Assembly (NCBI GenBank): GCA_050633625.1
Contig: JBOEGW010000004.1
Coordinates: 62,001-126,000, forward strand
Length of the DNA: 64,000 nt
Direction: 5' to 3'
Source: JBOEGW01 sp050633625
Lineage (GTDB): Bacteria > Pseudomonadota > Alphaproteobacteria > Rhodobacterales > Rhodobacteraceae
The notes beneath the pieces were generated by a model, which was given only the letters and a program-made list of their open reading frames with translations, was not told the origin of the DNA and made no database searches. The first letter of the stretch is position 1. The number at the start of each line of letters is the position of its first letter. Of this stretch, positions 42,966 to 52,127 are shown piece after piece. The position numbers and the translations under genes were made by a program.

Positions 42966-43778
42966 TTAAAAATCGACAGTGACGCCGGGCAGGTCCAAGG
43001 CTTTCATCAGCTCGCGCAACTCTTGGCGGGCTGCCACGTTTGAGATGTTCATTTGTCCTTGGACACCAACATCGCGAAGATCCAACAAGGTCAGCCCGCG
43101 TGGGAACAATTCACGGAAAATCACACGTTCATTAAACCCCGGTGCAGTCCGAAATCCGATCCGCTTTGACAGGTTGGCAACGGCTTCGCCCATCTTCTTT
43201 TTGTTGATCATGTTTTGTGCGCCCAAACGGTTGCGAACAACAATCCAATCAATTGGCTTAAGCCCGGCCTGTGCTCGCAATTGGCGCGCATTCCAGACCA
43301 TCTCGGCGTAGACGGACGGTCCTTCGACTTTGCCGGTGTCCCCATCCAAATGCGCCAGCAGGTCAAAATCCACAAAGCTGTCGTTGAGCGGTGTAATGAG
43401 CGTGTCCGCTAATGTATGCGCCACTTGGCTGAGCCGCGTGTGCGAGCCGGGGCAATCAATCAGGATGAAGTCACAGGTCTTTTCAAGCGTTGCCACGGCA
43501 AGGCTAAGACGGCGGTCATATGGGTTTTCGCCGGGTTTGAGCGTTGCTGGATCGACCTCTGGCAAATCGAGATAAATCGGTGTGGGCAACTCGGTCCCGT
43601 GTTTTTTCATGCTGGCAACGCGGTTCGCGACATAGCGACCAAAGGTTTTCTGCCGCAGATCAAGGTCCAAGACCCCAACCGTTTTTCCCATGCGCGAAAG
43701 CGCGGTGGCGACATGCATTGAGACGGTGGATTTCCCAGCGCCCCCTTTTTCGTTTCCGACGACAATAATATGCGCCAC
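42966..43778 (-). CDS. mipZ: Division-plane positioning ATPase MipZ
   Basis: A GTG at 43778 gives 270 residues starting VAHIIVVGNEKGGAGKST, a deviant Walker A of the ParA/MinD superfamily. Other signs are VGVLDLDLRQKTFGRY, ILIDCPGSHTRLS and VVRNRLGAQN. MipZ forms a gradient from the pole-bound ParB and inhibits FtsZ assembly away from midcell in alphaproteobacteria. The length and C-terminal FRELFPRGLTLLDL fit the family. A longer upstream frame to 43862 has no family-like sequence. Confidence 0.93.
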   Translation of the reverse strand: MAHIIVVGNEKGGAGKSTVSMHVATALSRMGKTVGVLDLDLRQKTFGRYVANRVASMKKHGTELPTPIYLDLPEVDPATLKPGENPYDRRLSLAVATLEKTCDFILIDCPGSHTRLSQVAHTLADTLITPLNDSFVDFDLLAHLDGDTGKVEGPSVYAEMVWNARQLRAQAGLKPIDWIVVRNRLGAQNMINKKKMGEAVANLSKRIGFRTAPGFNERVIFRELFPRGLTLLDLRDVGVQGQMNISNVAARQELRELMKALDLPGVTVDF

Positions 43779-44370
43779 GGCTCTGCCCTTACCCTTATTC
43801 GCGCCATTTATTTGGCGCTTTGGTGCACTATATGTTGTGGAGATTGATATGGGAAGCCACATCGCTCATGGGCGGTTATTCAGCGCTTCGCCAAGGGCCA
43901 TGATCCAATGACTTTGGGTGGCGTGCACGCCTTTCACGGCCGTTTCTGCTTTCGCGGCAAGGCAGCTGTGTTTGTGCCAATTGTGGCAATATTGAAGCGA
44001 ATCGCTCCGCGACTCTCCAGACCAGTTGGCAAAAGAAGCGATCATGATTGGGGCAGTTCCTCTATCGGTTCTATAAAATTGGAGCCAAAAACGAGAAATC
44101 CAAACACAAAAATGGAAGCGCGTGGCGCGATCACCGCAGTCCAAAATTGAGTTTGCGCAGGGTTTCGCCAGAACATTGCCCCATCACTAGTTGTGGCTGC
44201 CAAAAAGACCACAAAATTTAGGACTTCGGGTCACAACCGTGCGGATGAGGCCACAGTCAATTTGAAAATCGCGCCAAGTATAAGCCATTGATCAAAAGGA
44301 CTGTTTCCGAATGCGCATTAACGAATTGTGACCTTTTTGTGGTATGAGTTTGTCAAATCCGGGGGGATTG
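43779..44370. other. Intergenic region between mipZ and the RTX gene
   Basis: About 590 bases between divergent genes show no convincing coding frame and a higher A+T content just before the RTX gene. A perfect inverted repeat GCGCCA-N6-TGGCGC (43801-43818) lies 23 bases before the mipZ start and may be a regulatory site or leader hairpin. GGGGGG just before 44371 is the ribosome site for the RTX gene. Promoters for both genes should be here. Confidence 0.45.
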
Positions 44371-46515
44371 ATGGAACTTGTACTAAACCACCGTGCGTCC
44401 ACGGGGCTTGTTGTGACGGAAGCGTTTTTTGGCGCCAACTTGCTCTATAAACGCAATGAATTGACCGATGCGACCGGAGAGGACGCTTCGTTCGTTCAGG
44501 CCGTTGAGGCGCTTGGCGTCACCGCTTTGCGTTATCCTGGCGGCACAATGACCGAAAAATGGGGGGCGGCTTTTGTCGCGGACCCAAATACGCGCCCCGA
44601 ACATCTTGACCCGGGCGCTGGGTTCGTTGGGCTGGATGAGTTCATCACATTCACGGCCGAGAACGGATATGGAGCGACGATCGTGCTGCCCACGGCGCAT
44701 CTGTTGCTCGGAGAAGGGGATGGTGTCAGCGTTCGCAGCCTCGATGTTCAGGCGATCGCGAACCTCAAAGCTTTCGTGGTCGACATGGTGTCTGGTCTTA
44801 AGGATCTGCACCCGGAGGCGGTGATTGACGCATTTGAAATTGGCAACGAGTACTTCTCAGATTTTGTCCATATGACTTCAGTTGAGTATGGGATCGTCGC
44901 CAATGCGGTGGCCATCGCGGTTCAGGAAGGCTTTGATGAGGCCCTTGGGGCCGATGCGGATCAACCGCAAATCCTCGCGCAAATGGCGGATCAATGGGGC
45001 CCCGATTTCGACGCGTCGGGCACCTATGGAAATGCCAACTTGAGCTGGTATGACAAAATGGATCAGGCGAATACGGACGTCCTTGACCAGTTTAGCCATG
45101 AGGCCTTTTGGGCGATAGATGGGGTGATTGAGCATTACTACTACGGCAATACGGCCACGGCTCTCACAACCGACGAAAACCCACTGACTTCGCGGGATTT
45201 GGACATCTACGAAATCAACCGCGATCTGGAAATCTGGCGCTCTGTGTGGGCGATGGGCGGGTACGGCGATCTATCGGTCGCAGTGACGGAATGGGGCATT
45301 GGCGCAGGAAATGAAGCGCAATTCGGCCTGAAGGGCGCCGGCGTTTTTCTTGATATGTTTGAAGCCATGTTACGCGCGGGTGTTGATAGCGCGGCGGCTT
45401 GGCCTGTCGAGTTGGGCGGAGACCATGACCTTGCTGGCGCACATGATGAACGTGATGGTGACAAGGCTGATGCTTTGACACCGCTTGGTGAAGCCTTTCG
45501 ATTGATGGCGGAAAACACGATAGGCACTGAGCTATTGGACAATGGTTTCTCGGCTGAAGACGCGGCGGTTGAAACGGTTGAAGTGAACGGGTTTCAATCG
45601 GACGAGAAGTTCGTATTTTTCCTGTCTTCGCGTAGCGACGTGGACGCAGACCTCACGCTCGACGTCTCTGATTACGTGACAAACTTCGCCGCAGTTTCGG
45701 GTGAATTGCTCAGTATAGAGGACGCCTCATTTAGCGTGGATGATCCGCGTGCGTTTGCTCAGACAGAGGTGCTTTCCGGCGATGATCTGGGTAACAGCAC
45801 AGTTCTTTCCGTGACGCTCGCGCCTTATGAGGTCTTGATGGTGACATACACCCTTCATGACGGTGTTGAGGTGAATGGAAACACCGGCGCGGATACGCTG
45901 GAAGGCGGCCAAGGTAACGATGTGCTCCATGGCGAAGGCGGCGCGGACATTATGTCCGGCGGTTCCGGCGATGACGCGATGTTTGGCGGGTCTGGTGACG
46001 ATGTTTTGTCCGGCAAAAGTGGCAACGATACCCTGTCTGGGAACACCGGAAACGACGAGCTTTTCGGCGGCCAAGGGCATGACATGATCACTGGCGGCTT
46101 GGGAAATGACGTCTTAGGGGGCGGGGCAGGTCATGACCTTTTGCGCGCCGGTGTGGGCGATGACTGGATGAGTGGCGGCGCTGGGAATGATGTTTTGCTT
46201 GGCGGATTTGGTGACGACTTATTGATCGGCGGTGGCGACGACGATGTGATGTTGGGCGGGCTCGGCGCTGATGTGTTTGTTTTCGCTGAAAACACCGGAT
46301 CGGATGTTGTGTTGGATTTTGAGACCGGCAGCGACAGGTTTGATTTTACCGAGTCCGCGTCACGCCAGTTTGACGCGCTGGAATTCGCAACAGCAACCCG
46401 TGAATTAGCTGATGGAGAAGTGGCAGAGGGCATCTTGGTTGTTCATGCGGGCGGCGAATTTCTTCTTGCCGGGTTGAGCCTGAGTGATCTAAGCGCGGAT
46501 GATTTCCTGTTCTGA
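44371..46515 (+). CDS. Secreted RTX glycoside-hydrolase-like protein
   Basis: The ATG at 44371, five bases after GGGGGG, gives 714 residues with no Sec signal. Residues 1 to about 400 look like a clan A TIM-barrel glycoside hydrolase: the acid/base pair in FEIGNEYF and the nucleophile candidate in AVTEWGIG. Residues about 505-640 hold repeated GGxGxDxxx nonapeptides (GGSGDDAMF, GGAGNDVLL) that bind calcium, followed by an acidic end typical of type I secretion. It probably degrades an extracellular polysaccharide. The family number is uncertain. Confidence 0.86.
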   Translation: MELVLNHRASTGLVVTEAFFGANLLYKRNELTDATGEDASFVQAVEALGVTALRYPGGTMTEKWGAAFVADPNTRPEHLDPGAGFVGLDEFITFTAENGYGATIVLPTAHLLLGEGDGVSVRSLDVQAIANLKAFVVDMVSGLKDLHPEAVIDAFEIGNEYFSDFVHMTSVEYGIVANAVAIAVQEGFDEALGADADQPQILAQMADQWGPDFDASGTYGNANLSWYDKMDQANTDVLDQFSHEAFWAIDGVIEHYYYGNTATALTTDENPLTSRDLDIYEINRDLEIWRSVWAMGGYGDLSVAVTEWGIGAGNEAQFGLKGAGVFLDMFEAMLRAGVDSAAAWPVELGGDHDLAGAHDERDGDKADALTPLGEAFRLMAENTIGTELLDNGFSAEDAAVETVEVNGFQSDEKFVFFLSSRSDVDADLTLDVSDYVTNFAAVSGELLSIEDASFSVDDPRAFAQTEVLSGDDLGNSTVLSVTLAPYEVLMVTYTLHDGVEVNGNTGADTLEGGQGNDVLHGEGGADIMSGGSGDDAMFGGSGDDVLSGKSGNDTLSGNTGNDELFGGQGHDMITGGLGNDVLGGGAGHDLLRAGVGDDWMSGGAGNDVLLGGFGDDLLIGGGDDDVMLGGLGADVFVFAENTGSDVVLDFETGSDRFDFTESASRQFDALEFATATRELADGEVAEGILVVHAGGEFLLAGLSLSDLSADDFLF

Positions 46516-46542
46516 TGCGCCACCCCTCGTAGCCCGCAACGC

Positions 46543-46577
46543 AAAACGCCGCCCCAAATGGAGCGGCGTTTCGTTTG
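46543..46577. terminator. Bidirectional terminator between the RTX gene and rpmE
   Basis: AACGCCGC and GCGGCGTT form an eight-base stem around a ten-base loop, with A-rich sequence on one side and TTTCGTTT on the other. It lies between two convergent genes. Confidence 0.8.
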
Positions 46578-46595
46578 TCTCGCAAAGCGTCTGGC

Positions 46596-46817
46596 TTAGA
46601 AGCCAAGGCCTGCATATTTGTTTTTGAACTTGGACACGCGGCCACCAGTATCCATGAGGCGCGAGCTGCCGCCGTTCCATGCTGGATGTGCCGAAGGGTC
46701 GATATCGAGTGCGATTTGATCGCCTTCGTTGCCCCAAGTCGATTTCATCTGCAACACAGTGCCATCGGTCATTTTGACGTCGATGATGTGGTAGTCGGGA
46801 TGTGTATCCTTTTTCAT
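46596..46817 (-). CDS. rpmE: 50S ribosomal protein L31
   Basis: The ATG at 46817, with AAGGAGACG upstream, gives 73 residues starting MKKDTHPDYHIIDVKMTDG and ending FKNKYAGLGF. The zinc-type CxxC cysteines are absent. L31 sits at the subunit bridge of the ribosome. It follows rplS with an 11-base gap. Confidence 0.95.
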   Translation of the reverse strand: MKKDTHPDYHIIDVKMTDGTVLQMKSTWGNEGDQIALDIDPSAHPAWNGGSSRLMDTGGRVSKFKNKYAGLGF

Positions 46818-46828
46818 CACTCGTCTCC

Positions 46829-47203
46829 TTATTTCGACAGGGGTTTGTAGTTTGTGTCTTCCGCGATACGCGCGGATTTACCACGGCGGTCACGCAGGTA
46901 GTAAAGTTTGGCGCGGCGCACACGGCCACGGCGCACAACTTCGATTGATTCGATGTTTGTCGAGAACAGCGGGAAAACACGTTCCACGCCTTCACCGAAG
47001 GAAATTTTGCGCACGGTGAACGAGCCGGAGATGCCTTTGCCGTTTTTGCGGCTGATGCAAACGCCTTCATAGTTCTGGACACGGCTGCGAGAGCCTTCGG
47101 TCACTTTGTAGCCCACGCGAATTGTATCGCCGGCTTTAAAATCGGGGATATCTTTCCCGAGCGAAGCGATTTGTTCCGCTTCAATTTCTGCGATCAGGTT
47201 CAT
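46829..47203 (-). CDS. rplS: 50S ribosomal protein L19
   Basis: The ATG at 47203 with AAGGAGTGG upstream gives 124 residues: MNLIAEIEAEQIASLGKDIP, then FKAGDTIRVGYKV, NYEGVCISRKNGKGI and RRAKLYYLRDRRGKSARI. Length and motifs are normal for L19. A longer open frame upstream to 47368 is not ribosomal in sequence. A 238-base gap separates it from trmD. Confidence 0.97.
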   Translation of the reverse strand: MNLIAEIEAEQIASLGKDIPDFKAGDTIRVGYKVTEGSRSRVQNYEGVCISRKNGKGISGSFTVRKISFGEGVERVFPLFSTNIESIEVVRRGRVRRAKLYYLRDRRGKSARIAEDTNYKPLSK

Positions 47204-47441
47204 CCGACCACTCCTTTTTTGCTCACGGTTTGCCCGCGAAGGTGTTGTCCGCCTCAGAACTCCAGGTCTTCCTCGGGTCCGCATATGCGCCCGCCGGAGG
47301 GTCAGGTCAGGTTTATTTTTCAACGTTCTGCGCCGATTTACCCTTCGAAGAAGAAGGGCGACTAGCAAAACGGTCCGACAACCGATTCCGGCTCAGACCC
47401 GCGCTTAATACGGGTGAAGGGTGAAGCGATCAAGCCTTATT

Positions 47442-48275
47442 TTATTCGGGTGTCTTGCCGCTTTTCGCAGCATGCGCGGCCCAGAGGTCAGGTCGGCGTT
47501 TGCGGGTCAGCGCTTCGCTCATCTCTTTGCGCCACGCGTCGACTTTTCCGTGATCGCCCGAGGTCAAAACTTCAGGAATTTTCTTACCGCGCCACTCGGC
47601 GGGGCGGGTGTATTGCGGGTGTTCAAGGAGTCCGTTCGAATGGCTTTCGTCTTCGACAGAGGTTGCATTGCCCAAAACACCGGGCAAAAGGCGCACTGTT
47701 GCATCCAACATCGCTTGAGCTGCAATTTCACCGCCTGTCAGCACGAAATCCCCAAGTGAGATTTCCTCAATGTCATAGGCCTCCAAGACACGTTCATCGA
47801 CGCCCTCAAAGCGCCCGCAAAGAAGCGTGACCCCCTGCGCGGCGGCCCATTTTTTTGCAGTCGATTGCGTAAACCGTTTGCCGCGCGGCGAGAGGTACAC
47901 AATTGGCCATTGAGAACGGTCTTTGGGTGTACCTTGGGCGGCGACATCCAAGGCTTTGGCCACTACATCTGCGCGCAGTACCATGCCCGCGCCGCCACCG
48001 GCGGGGGTGTCATCGACGTTGCGGTGCTTGCCGTCCCCGAACTCGCGCAGCCCGATGGTTTCGAGCGCCCATTTGCCTTCTTCCAAGGCCTTTCCGGTCA
48101 GGCTTTCGCCAAGGACTCCGGGAAACGCCGCAGGAAACAACGTGACGATTTTCGCCGTCCAACTGCTCGCCAAATTTGGGCGGTCCGTCATCAATTCGCG
48201 CGGCACCAGCGTTGGGCGCACTTTGACGCGCCCATGGCTTTTGGGCTTATTCGGGGCTTTGGGTGTATCGTTCAT
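47442..48275 (-). CDS. trmD: tRNA (guanine-37-N1)-methyltransferase TrmD
   Basis: The 277-residue protein has the SPOUT knot: IVYLSPRGKRFTQ, LLCGRFEGVDER and SLGDFVLTGGE, plus AGGGAGMVLRADV. It methylates G37 of several tRNAs with S-adenosylmethionine to prevent frameshifting. The first 40 residues (MNDTPKAPNKPKSHGRVKVR) are a basic extension not found in short TrmDs; a later start is possible at MTDRPNLASSW. Confidence 0.95.
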   Translation of the reverse strand: MNDTPKAPNKPKSHGRVKVRPTLVPRELMTDRPNLASSWTAKIVTLFPAAFPGVLGESLTGKALEEGKWALETIGLREFGDGKHRNVDDTPAGGGAGMVLRADVVAKALDVAAQGTPKDRSQWPIVYLSPRGKRFTQSTAKKWAAAQGVTLLCGRFEGVDERVLEAYDIEEISLGDFVLTGGEIAAQAMLDATVRLLPGVLGNATSVEDESHSNGLLEHPQYTRPAEWRGKKIPEVLTSGDHGKVDAWRKEMSEALTRKRRPDLWAAHAAKSGKTPE

Positions 48276-48311
48276 GCGAGGTCTTTACCCCAGACGCGTC
48301 AGCGGGGGAAG

Positions 48312-49226
48312 TCAGCGCGGCATCGCTTCGTTTCGGCGTCTTTGCGCAAGCTCATGATAGCCTTCATTCGGATAGGTTTGTTCGAGCTGATCCAACCAAA
48401 CCGGGTCCGGCAATTGATTGCAAGGGGCATGGGCGTCCATCATGCCATTGAGCATAGCGCGCGCGAAGTGGCGGATGTCGGCGTCAGGGGCGGTGATCAT
48501 GAGCATGGGCGCAAGGCCTAAGTCGCCTTGTTGTAAAAGGGTTCGGCGCACGCTTGGGATTGAACAATACCGCAGCAAAGCCAAATCAATACGTCGATCG
48601 GAGCAGCCCTCAATTACGCCCGCGACATCGTAGAAATCGTCAAAAGCTTCCGCGCCGACCGATTTTGCGAGGGCGTTGACGATTGGATCAATCACGCCTT
48701 GCCCCGCGTCCTGCTCCAAGTCGCGCAAGGCGCTGATGGCATCGTCAAAGGCGATTTTGGACTGAGGACGAAGCGGCGGCGCGTCCCAGCTTGCAACGGT
48801 TTGCGCATCGAGATCCGCGATTTTCTCCAAGGCCGATTGCAAGAAAACCTCCATTTCGGCCGCGTCGCGAAACAACCAAGCCGCGACAGCGACCCCCATG
48901 GCCGTGAGCGCGAGGGGCAGCCAAAAGGGCATCGCCGTCGTGCCGAAAATCAGTCCCGCACCCCAGCCTGCAGCGAAAAGCCCGCCAATGATTGAAACTT
49001 CGACAATAGCCGCGAGGACCAGCCCGGCCCAGCCGACTGCCGATTTCAGGTCCGGGCGGCGCGTCACAGCGTAGTGCAACAAATACAGGCCCAAAAAGGC
49101 GGGCAAAATCGCGATTGGGTGAGAGGCCAGCCCGGAGAGGGCTGGCCCAATGTAGACTGGTAACATGATCAGTGTGAGTACGCTGACGCTGTAACGACTG
49201 ACCGTTGAACTGGATCTCCTGTACAT
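48312..49226 (-). CDS. Membrane protein of unknown function
   Basis: The 304-residue protein has four or five hydrophobic segments in its first 120 residues (LIMLPVYIGPALSGL, GWAGLVLAAIVEVSIIGGLF, FWLPLALTAMGVAVAAWLF) and a soluble helical C-terminal half (LEQDAGQGVIDPIVNALAKS, then MLITAPDADI-like stretches near 250). No known motif is visible. It interrupts the usual rimM-trmD order and its role is unknown. Confidence 0.65.
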   Translation of the reverse strand: MYRRSSSTVSRYSVSVLTLIMLPVYIGPALSGLASHPIAILPAFLGLYLLHYAVTRRPDLKSAVGWAGLVLAAIVEVSIIGGLFAAGWGAGLIFGTTAMPFWLPLALTAMGVAVAAWLFRDAAEMEVFLQSALEKIADLDAQTVASWDAPPLRPQSKIAFDDAISALRDLEQDAGQGVIDPIVNALAKSVGAEAFDDFYDVAGVIEGCSDRRIDLALLRYCSIPSVRRTLLQQGDLGLAPMLMITAPDADIRHFARAMLNGMMDAHAPCNQLPDPVWLDQLEQTYPNEGYHELAQRRRNEAMPR

Positions 49227-49294
49227 AAGGTTAGCTATCCTAATGGGGGTTAAGGAGTGGTAAATAAGGCCAAAAACCTATCTAAAAGATTAGG

Positions 49295-50095
49295 TCACGA
49301 TCTGCGGTGAAAGCCAGTCAATTCGTCTTTCATCCTCTTTAGCTCGTGGTCATCCTTGATATTTATATTCCATTCTAAGCATTTGGCGCGCATTTCGGCG
49401 GTATTGCCCGCGTTGGTCAGCGCTGCGCGCGGCAGGGTGTCGCGGATGTCTTTTGGCAGATCAATGAGGTCCAAGAGGGCAGCCGCAGGCCCTTCGCGGC
49501 GGTTTTTTGTGTCCCGTAGCCACGAGGTTTCGAGCCGAACCGGGGCAATCGCCTTTGCGATTCGGGCGGCCTCCCGGTCCAGCTGAATGGGGGGAGAGAA
49601 CCCATTGATGAAAGTCGTTTCATCTTCGGTGAGGCGGATTGAGCGCAGCAAATGCCCGTGCACCGAGCGAATCCACTGGTCGGAGTCCCGTAAGGAATAA
49701 TAAAATGTGATGTCCACGTCAGAACCGAACCTCCGCCTGAGCGCGCGGATAATTGTCCGGTTCAAAGGAATAGCGGCGCGGTGGATGTTTCGCACCGGCC
49801 CTGTGAGGCGGCGATGTCCGGGCATGATGCCAGAAAACCCCTCCCAGGATAGAAGATGACGTGGATGATCTTGAACGCCGGAAAGATATTTACGCAGCGC
49901 ACGCGCAAATCGGAGACGACGATGGGGATAGGGTTTTTGCCCGTATCGGCGCGCAAGATTTCCGGCTTCGAGGAAGTCTTCTTTGAGGTGGATTTGCACA
50001 TGGTCGGACAGCGCGGCACGATGTGTGCGCAGGTAGTCTTGAAGGCTTGAAGTGCCGGTCTTATGGAAACCCGCATGGACAAAGATTTGGGTCAT
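49295..50095 (-). CDS. Sulfotransferase-like protein
   Basis: The 266-residue protein begins QIFVHAGFHKTGTSSLQ, a PAPS-binding 5'-phosphosulfate loop of the sulfotransferase superfamily. A later TFYYSLRDSDQWIRSVHG is a plausible 3'-phosphate-binding strand with Arg and Ser. It probably transfers sulfate to a sugar or lipid, but acceptor residues cannot be read. It is translationally coupled to rimM by a four-base overlap and is not a usual member of this ribosomal cluster. Confidence 0.72.
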   Translation of the reverse strand: MTQIFVHAGFHKTGTSSLQDYLRTHRAALSDHVQIHLKEDFLEAGNLARRYGQKPYPHRRLRFARALRKYLSGVQDHPRHLLSWEGFSGIMPGHRRLTGPVRNIHRAAIPLNRTIIRALRRRFGSDVDITFYYSLRDSDQWIRSVHGHLLRSIRLTEDETTFINGFSPPIQLDREAARIAKAIAPVRLETSWLRDTKNRREGPAAALLDLIDLPKDIRDTLPRAALTNAGNTAEMRAKCLEWNINIKDDHELKRMKDELTGFHRRS

Positions 50096-50604
50096 TCCGG
50101 CAAAATTCCCTCCGGGGGGTCGGCGATGATACGCCCTGTGGCCAAGTCGACTGTGGGAATGCAGGCTTGGGTAAAGGGCAGCAAGATCGGGTCTTTGAGC
50201 GCTGGCCCCATCACCTCCAATAAATCGCTTGAGCCATGGTTGTGCACCGCACTAACAGTGCCAAGAACAGCGCCGCCAGTGTCGCGCACTTCCAGCCCAA
50301 TCAGGTCTGCGTGATAGAACTCGTCATCTGGAAGGTGTGGCAGCGCATCGCGATCAGCAAACAGTCGAATGCCGCGCAGCTCATCGGCTTGTTCCTTGGT
50401 GTCAACGCCGGTGATTTCCGCGCTAAACCCGGTTTTGATCGCGCGTGTCAGGACAATCTCGAAACTGCGGCTTCCGTCCTCCGTCCAGAGCGGACCATAG
50501 GTGCCGATGTCTTCAGGCTCAGCGCAAAAGCTCTTAATGCGCACTTCTCCGTGCACCCCAAAAGATCCCGCCAAGGCGCCAACGCAAATGCGGTCTTCAC
50601 TCAT
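50092..50604 (-). CDS. rimM: Ribosome maturation factor RimM
   Basis: The 170-residue protein has the RimM N-terminal barrel (ICVGALAGSFGVHGEVRIKS) and the PRC-type C-terminal barrel (FYHADLIGLEVRDTGGAVLG). It helps assemble the 30S head with S19. Its position after rpsP is conserved across proteobacteria. Confidence 0.95.
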   Translation of the reverse strand: MSEDRICVGALAGSFGVHGEVRIKSFCAEPEDIGTYGPLWTEDGSRSFEIVLTRAIKTGFSAEITGVDTKEQADELRGIRLFADRDALPHLPDDEFYHADLIGLEVRDTGGAVLGTVSAVHNHGSSDLLEVMGPALKDPILLPFTQACIPTVDLATGRIIADPPEGILPE

Positions 50605-50689
50605 CTCGTCGCCTCATCAAAGCGCAGTCAAAAAAACGAGCGCGAAGCCATTGGCCCCGCGCTCACGTAGCATAACCGAAACCGGGCAG

Positions 50690-51094
50690 TTACTCAGCAG
50701 TTTCTTCTGCCGCAGCTTCTTCAGCGGGTGCTTCTTCTTCGGCTGGCGCATTTGCAGCAGCTTCTTTTTCAGCTTTTTCTTCTGCGCGTGCTTTGGCTTT
50801 TTCGCCTGGCTCACCCTTCTTCGGGTTGGAGCGATCTTTTTTCTCCAGAACGCCAGCCGCTTCGAGCATACGCGAGACGCGGTCTGTTGGTTTCGCGCCT
50901 TTGTCCAGCCATGCTTTGATGGCATCGACGTCCATTTTCACGCGCTCTTCGCTGTCTTTTGGCAAGAGTGGGTTGTATGTGCCGAGTTTCTCGATGTAGC
51001 GGCCATCGCGTGGCATGCGGCTGTCAGCAGCGACGATGCGGTAAAAGGGGCGTTTTTTGCTGCCGCCGCGGGCAAGACGAATTTTCATAGCCAT
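50690..51094 (-). CDS. rpsP: 30S ribosomal protein S16
   Basis: The first 80 residues (MAMKIRLARGGSKKRPFYRI, then RDGRYIEKLGTYNPL) are canonical S16. A tail of about 45 residues follows that is very rich in Ala, Glu and Lys and ends in Glu/Ala repeats, making the protein 134 residues. Such low-complexity tails occur in alphaproteobacterial S16. Confidence 0.97.
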   Translation of the reverse strand: MAMKIRLARGGSKKRPFYRIVAADSRMPRDGRYIEKLGTYNPLLPKDSEERVKMDVDAIKAWLDKGAKPTDRVSRMLEAAGVLEKKDRSNPKKGEPGEKAKARAEEKAEKEAAANAPAEEEAPAEEAAAEETAE

Positions 51095-51131
51095 GATGTA
51101 TTTCTCCTAGGTCTAGCTAATGGAGGAGCTG

Positions 51132-51440
51132 TTAAGCCCCTTGTTCTTGGTGTTTTTCGTGGTGTTGGATGACTTCCCGAATGATGAAATTCAGGAAAGC
51201 TTTGGCGAACTCCGGGTCCAGATCGGCCCGGCGTGCAAGGTCTTCGAGTCGTTCGATTTGGCTGGCTTCACGGGCCGGATCGGACGGGGGAAGGTCGTAT
51301 TCGGCTTTCAGTTTGCCGACGGATTGGGTGTGTTTGAACCGCTCGCCAAGGGTGTAAACAAGGATTGCATCAAGGCGATCAATGCTTTCGCGATGCTCTT
51401 TGAGCACCTCCGCGGCGCGCAGGGTGGCGTCTTGGCTCAT
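51132..51440 (-). CDS. Chorismate mutase (AroQ class)
   Basis: The 102-residue all-helical protein has the AroQ pattern: HRESIDRLDAILVYTLGERFK, then VGKLKAEYDLPPSDPAREASQIERL, with Arg and Lys for the two carboxylates. It converts chorismate to prephenate for phenylalanine and tyrosine. It lies between rpsP and a GNAT gene. Confidence 0.88.
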   Translation of the reverse strand: MSQDATLRAAEVLKEHRESIDRLDAILVYTLGERFKHTQSVGKLKAEYDLPPSDPAREASQIERLEDLARRADLDPEFAKAFLNFIIREVIQHHEKHQEQGA

Positions 51441-51494
51441 TTCACAAACCCCCTCGGATATTGACTGTGACGTAGCGGATGGAACTGTGTTGGG

Positions 51495-52127
51495 TCATGC
51501 GTAGGCCTCCATGCCGCCGTCTGTATCGCCGCGCATCTCATCGCCAGAAAGCGGCCAGTGGCGATAGACGATCACACCCTCTTCATCGAGGATGGCGGCG
51601 GCATCCTCGTCCGGCCAACCGCCCACACGTTCTGCCAACCGAATGGACCGGCTGTTTTTGCGTTCGATATAGCTGACAAGGCCCGGCAATTCGAAATGCG
51701 CCAAAGCATGTGATTTCGCCGCGCGGACCGCTTCCAAAGCGTAGCCTTTGCCCTCGGCCTCTTCGCGCAAGAACCAACCAAGCTCGGGTTCCTGATCGCC
51801 AAACTCCATGCACACCAAGGTAAACCCAAGGGTGACACCGTTGCCTTTGGCTTCAATCACCCAAAGCCCGTGCCCGCGCAGCTGCCAGTTGGCAACGCAT
51901 TGCGCAAAATCAAGCCAAGCGTCGTGACGATCCAAAGGACCATCCATATATATCGCGCGCTCGGACATCAGGATTTCAGCATAGGCCTCGAAGTCCTCAA
52001 TCTGCGGCGCGCGCAGGCGCAAACGGTCGGTTTCCAGCGCCGGGATCATCCCTTGCAGGCTGGCGGCAAACCGTGCGTGCGCCCCGGTGGGGGCGGCTTC
52101 ATGAGGATATGCGGGCGCGGGGGTCAC
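51495..52127 (-). CDS. GNAT-family N-acetyltransferase (RimJ/RimL-like)
   Basis: The open frame starts with GTG right after the ffh stop and encodes 210 residues; the conserved part begins at MIPALETDRLRLRAPQ (ATG at 52049), so the first 26 residues may not be made. Acetyl-CoA-binding sequence is seen as GWFLREEAEGKGYALEA. It probably acetylates a protein or small-molecule amine. Its substrate is unknown. Confidence 0.82.
   Translation of the reverse strand: MTPAPAYPHEAAPTGAHARFAASLQGMIPALETDRLRLRAPQIEDFEAYAEILMSERAIYMDGPLDRHDAWLDFAQCVANWQLRGHGLWVIEAKGNGVTLGFTLVCMEFGDQEPELGWFLREEAEGKGYALEAVRAAKSHALAHFELPGLVSYIERKNSRSIRLAERVGGWPDEDAAAILDEEGVIVYRHWPLSGDEMRGDTDGGMEAYA

Noticed and set aside
45890..46260. 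Repetitive DNA suggesting a tandem array
   Set aside because: The periodicity comes from the GGxGxDxxx protein repeats of the RTX domain, not from a DNA repeat element.
47285..47305. CCCGCCGGAGGG near rplS as a third copy of the hairpin repeat
   Set aside because: Only about 11 bases match; the upstream AAAATATC core and the terminal hairpin are missing.
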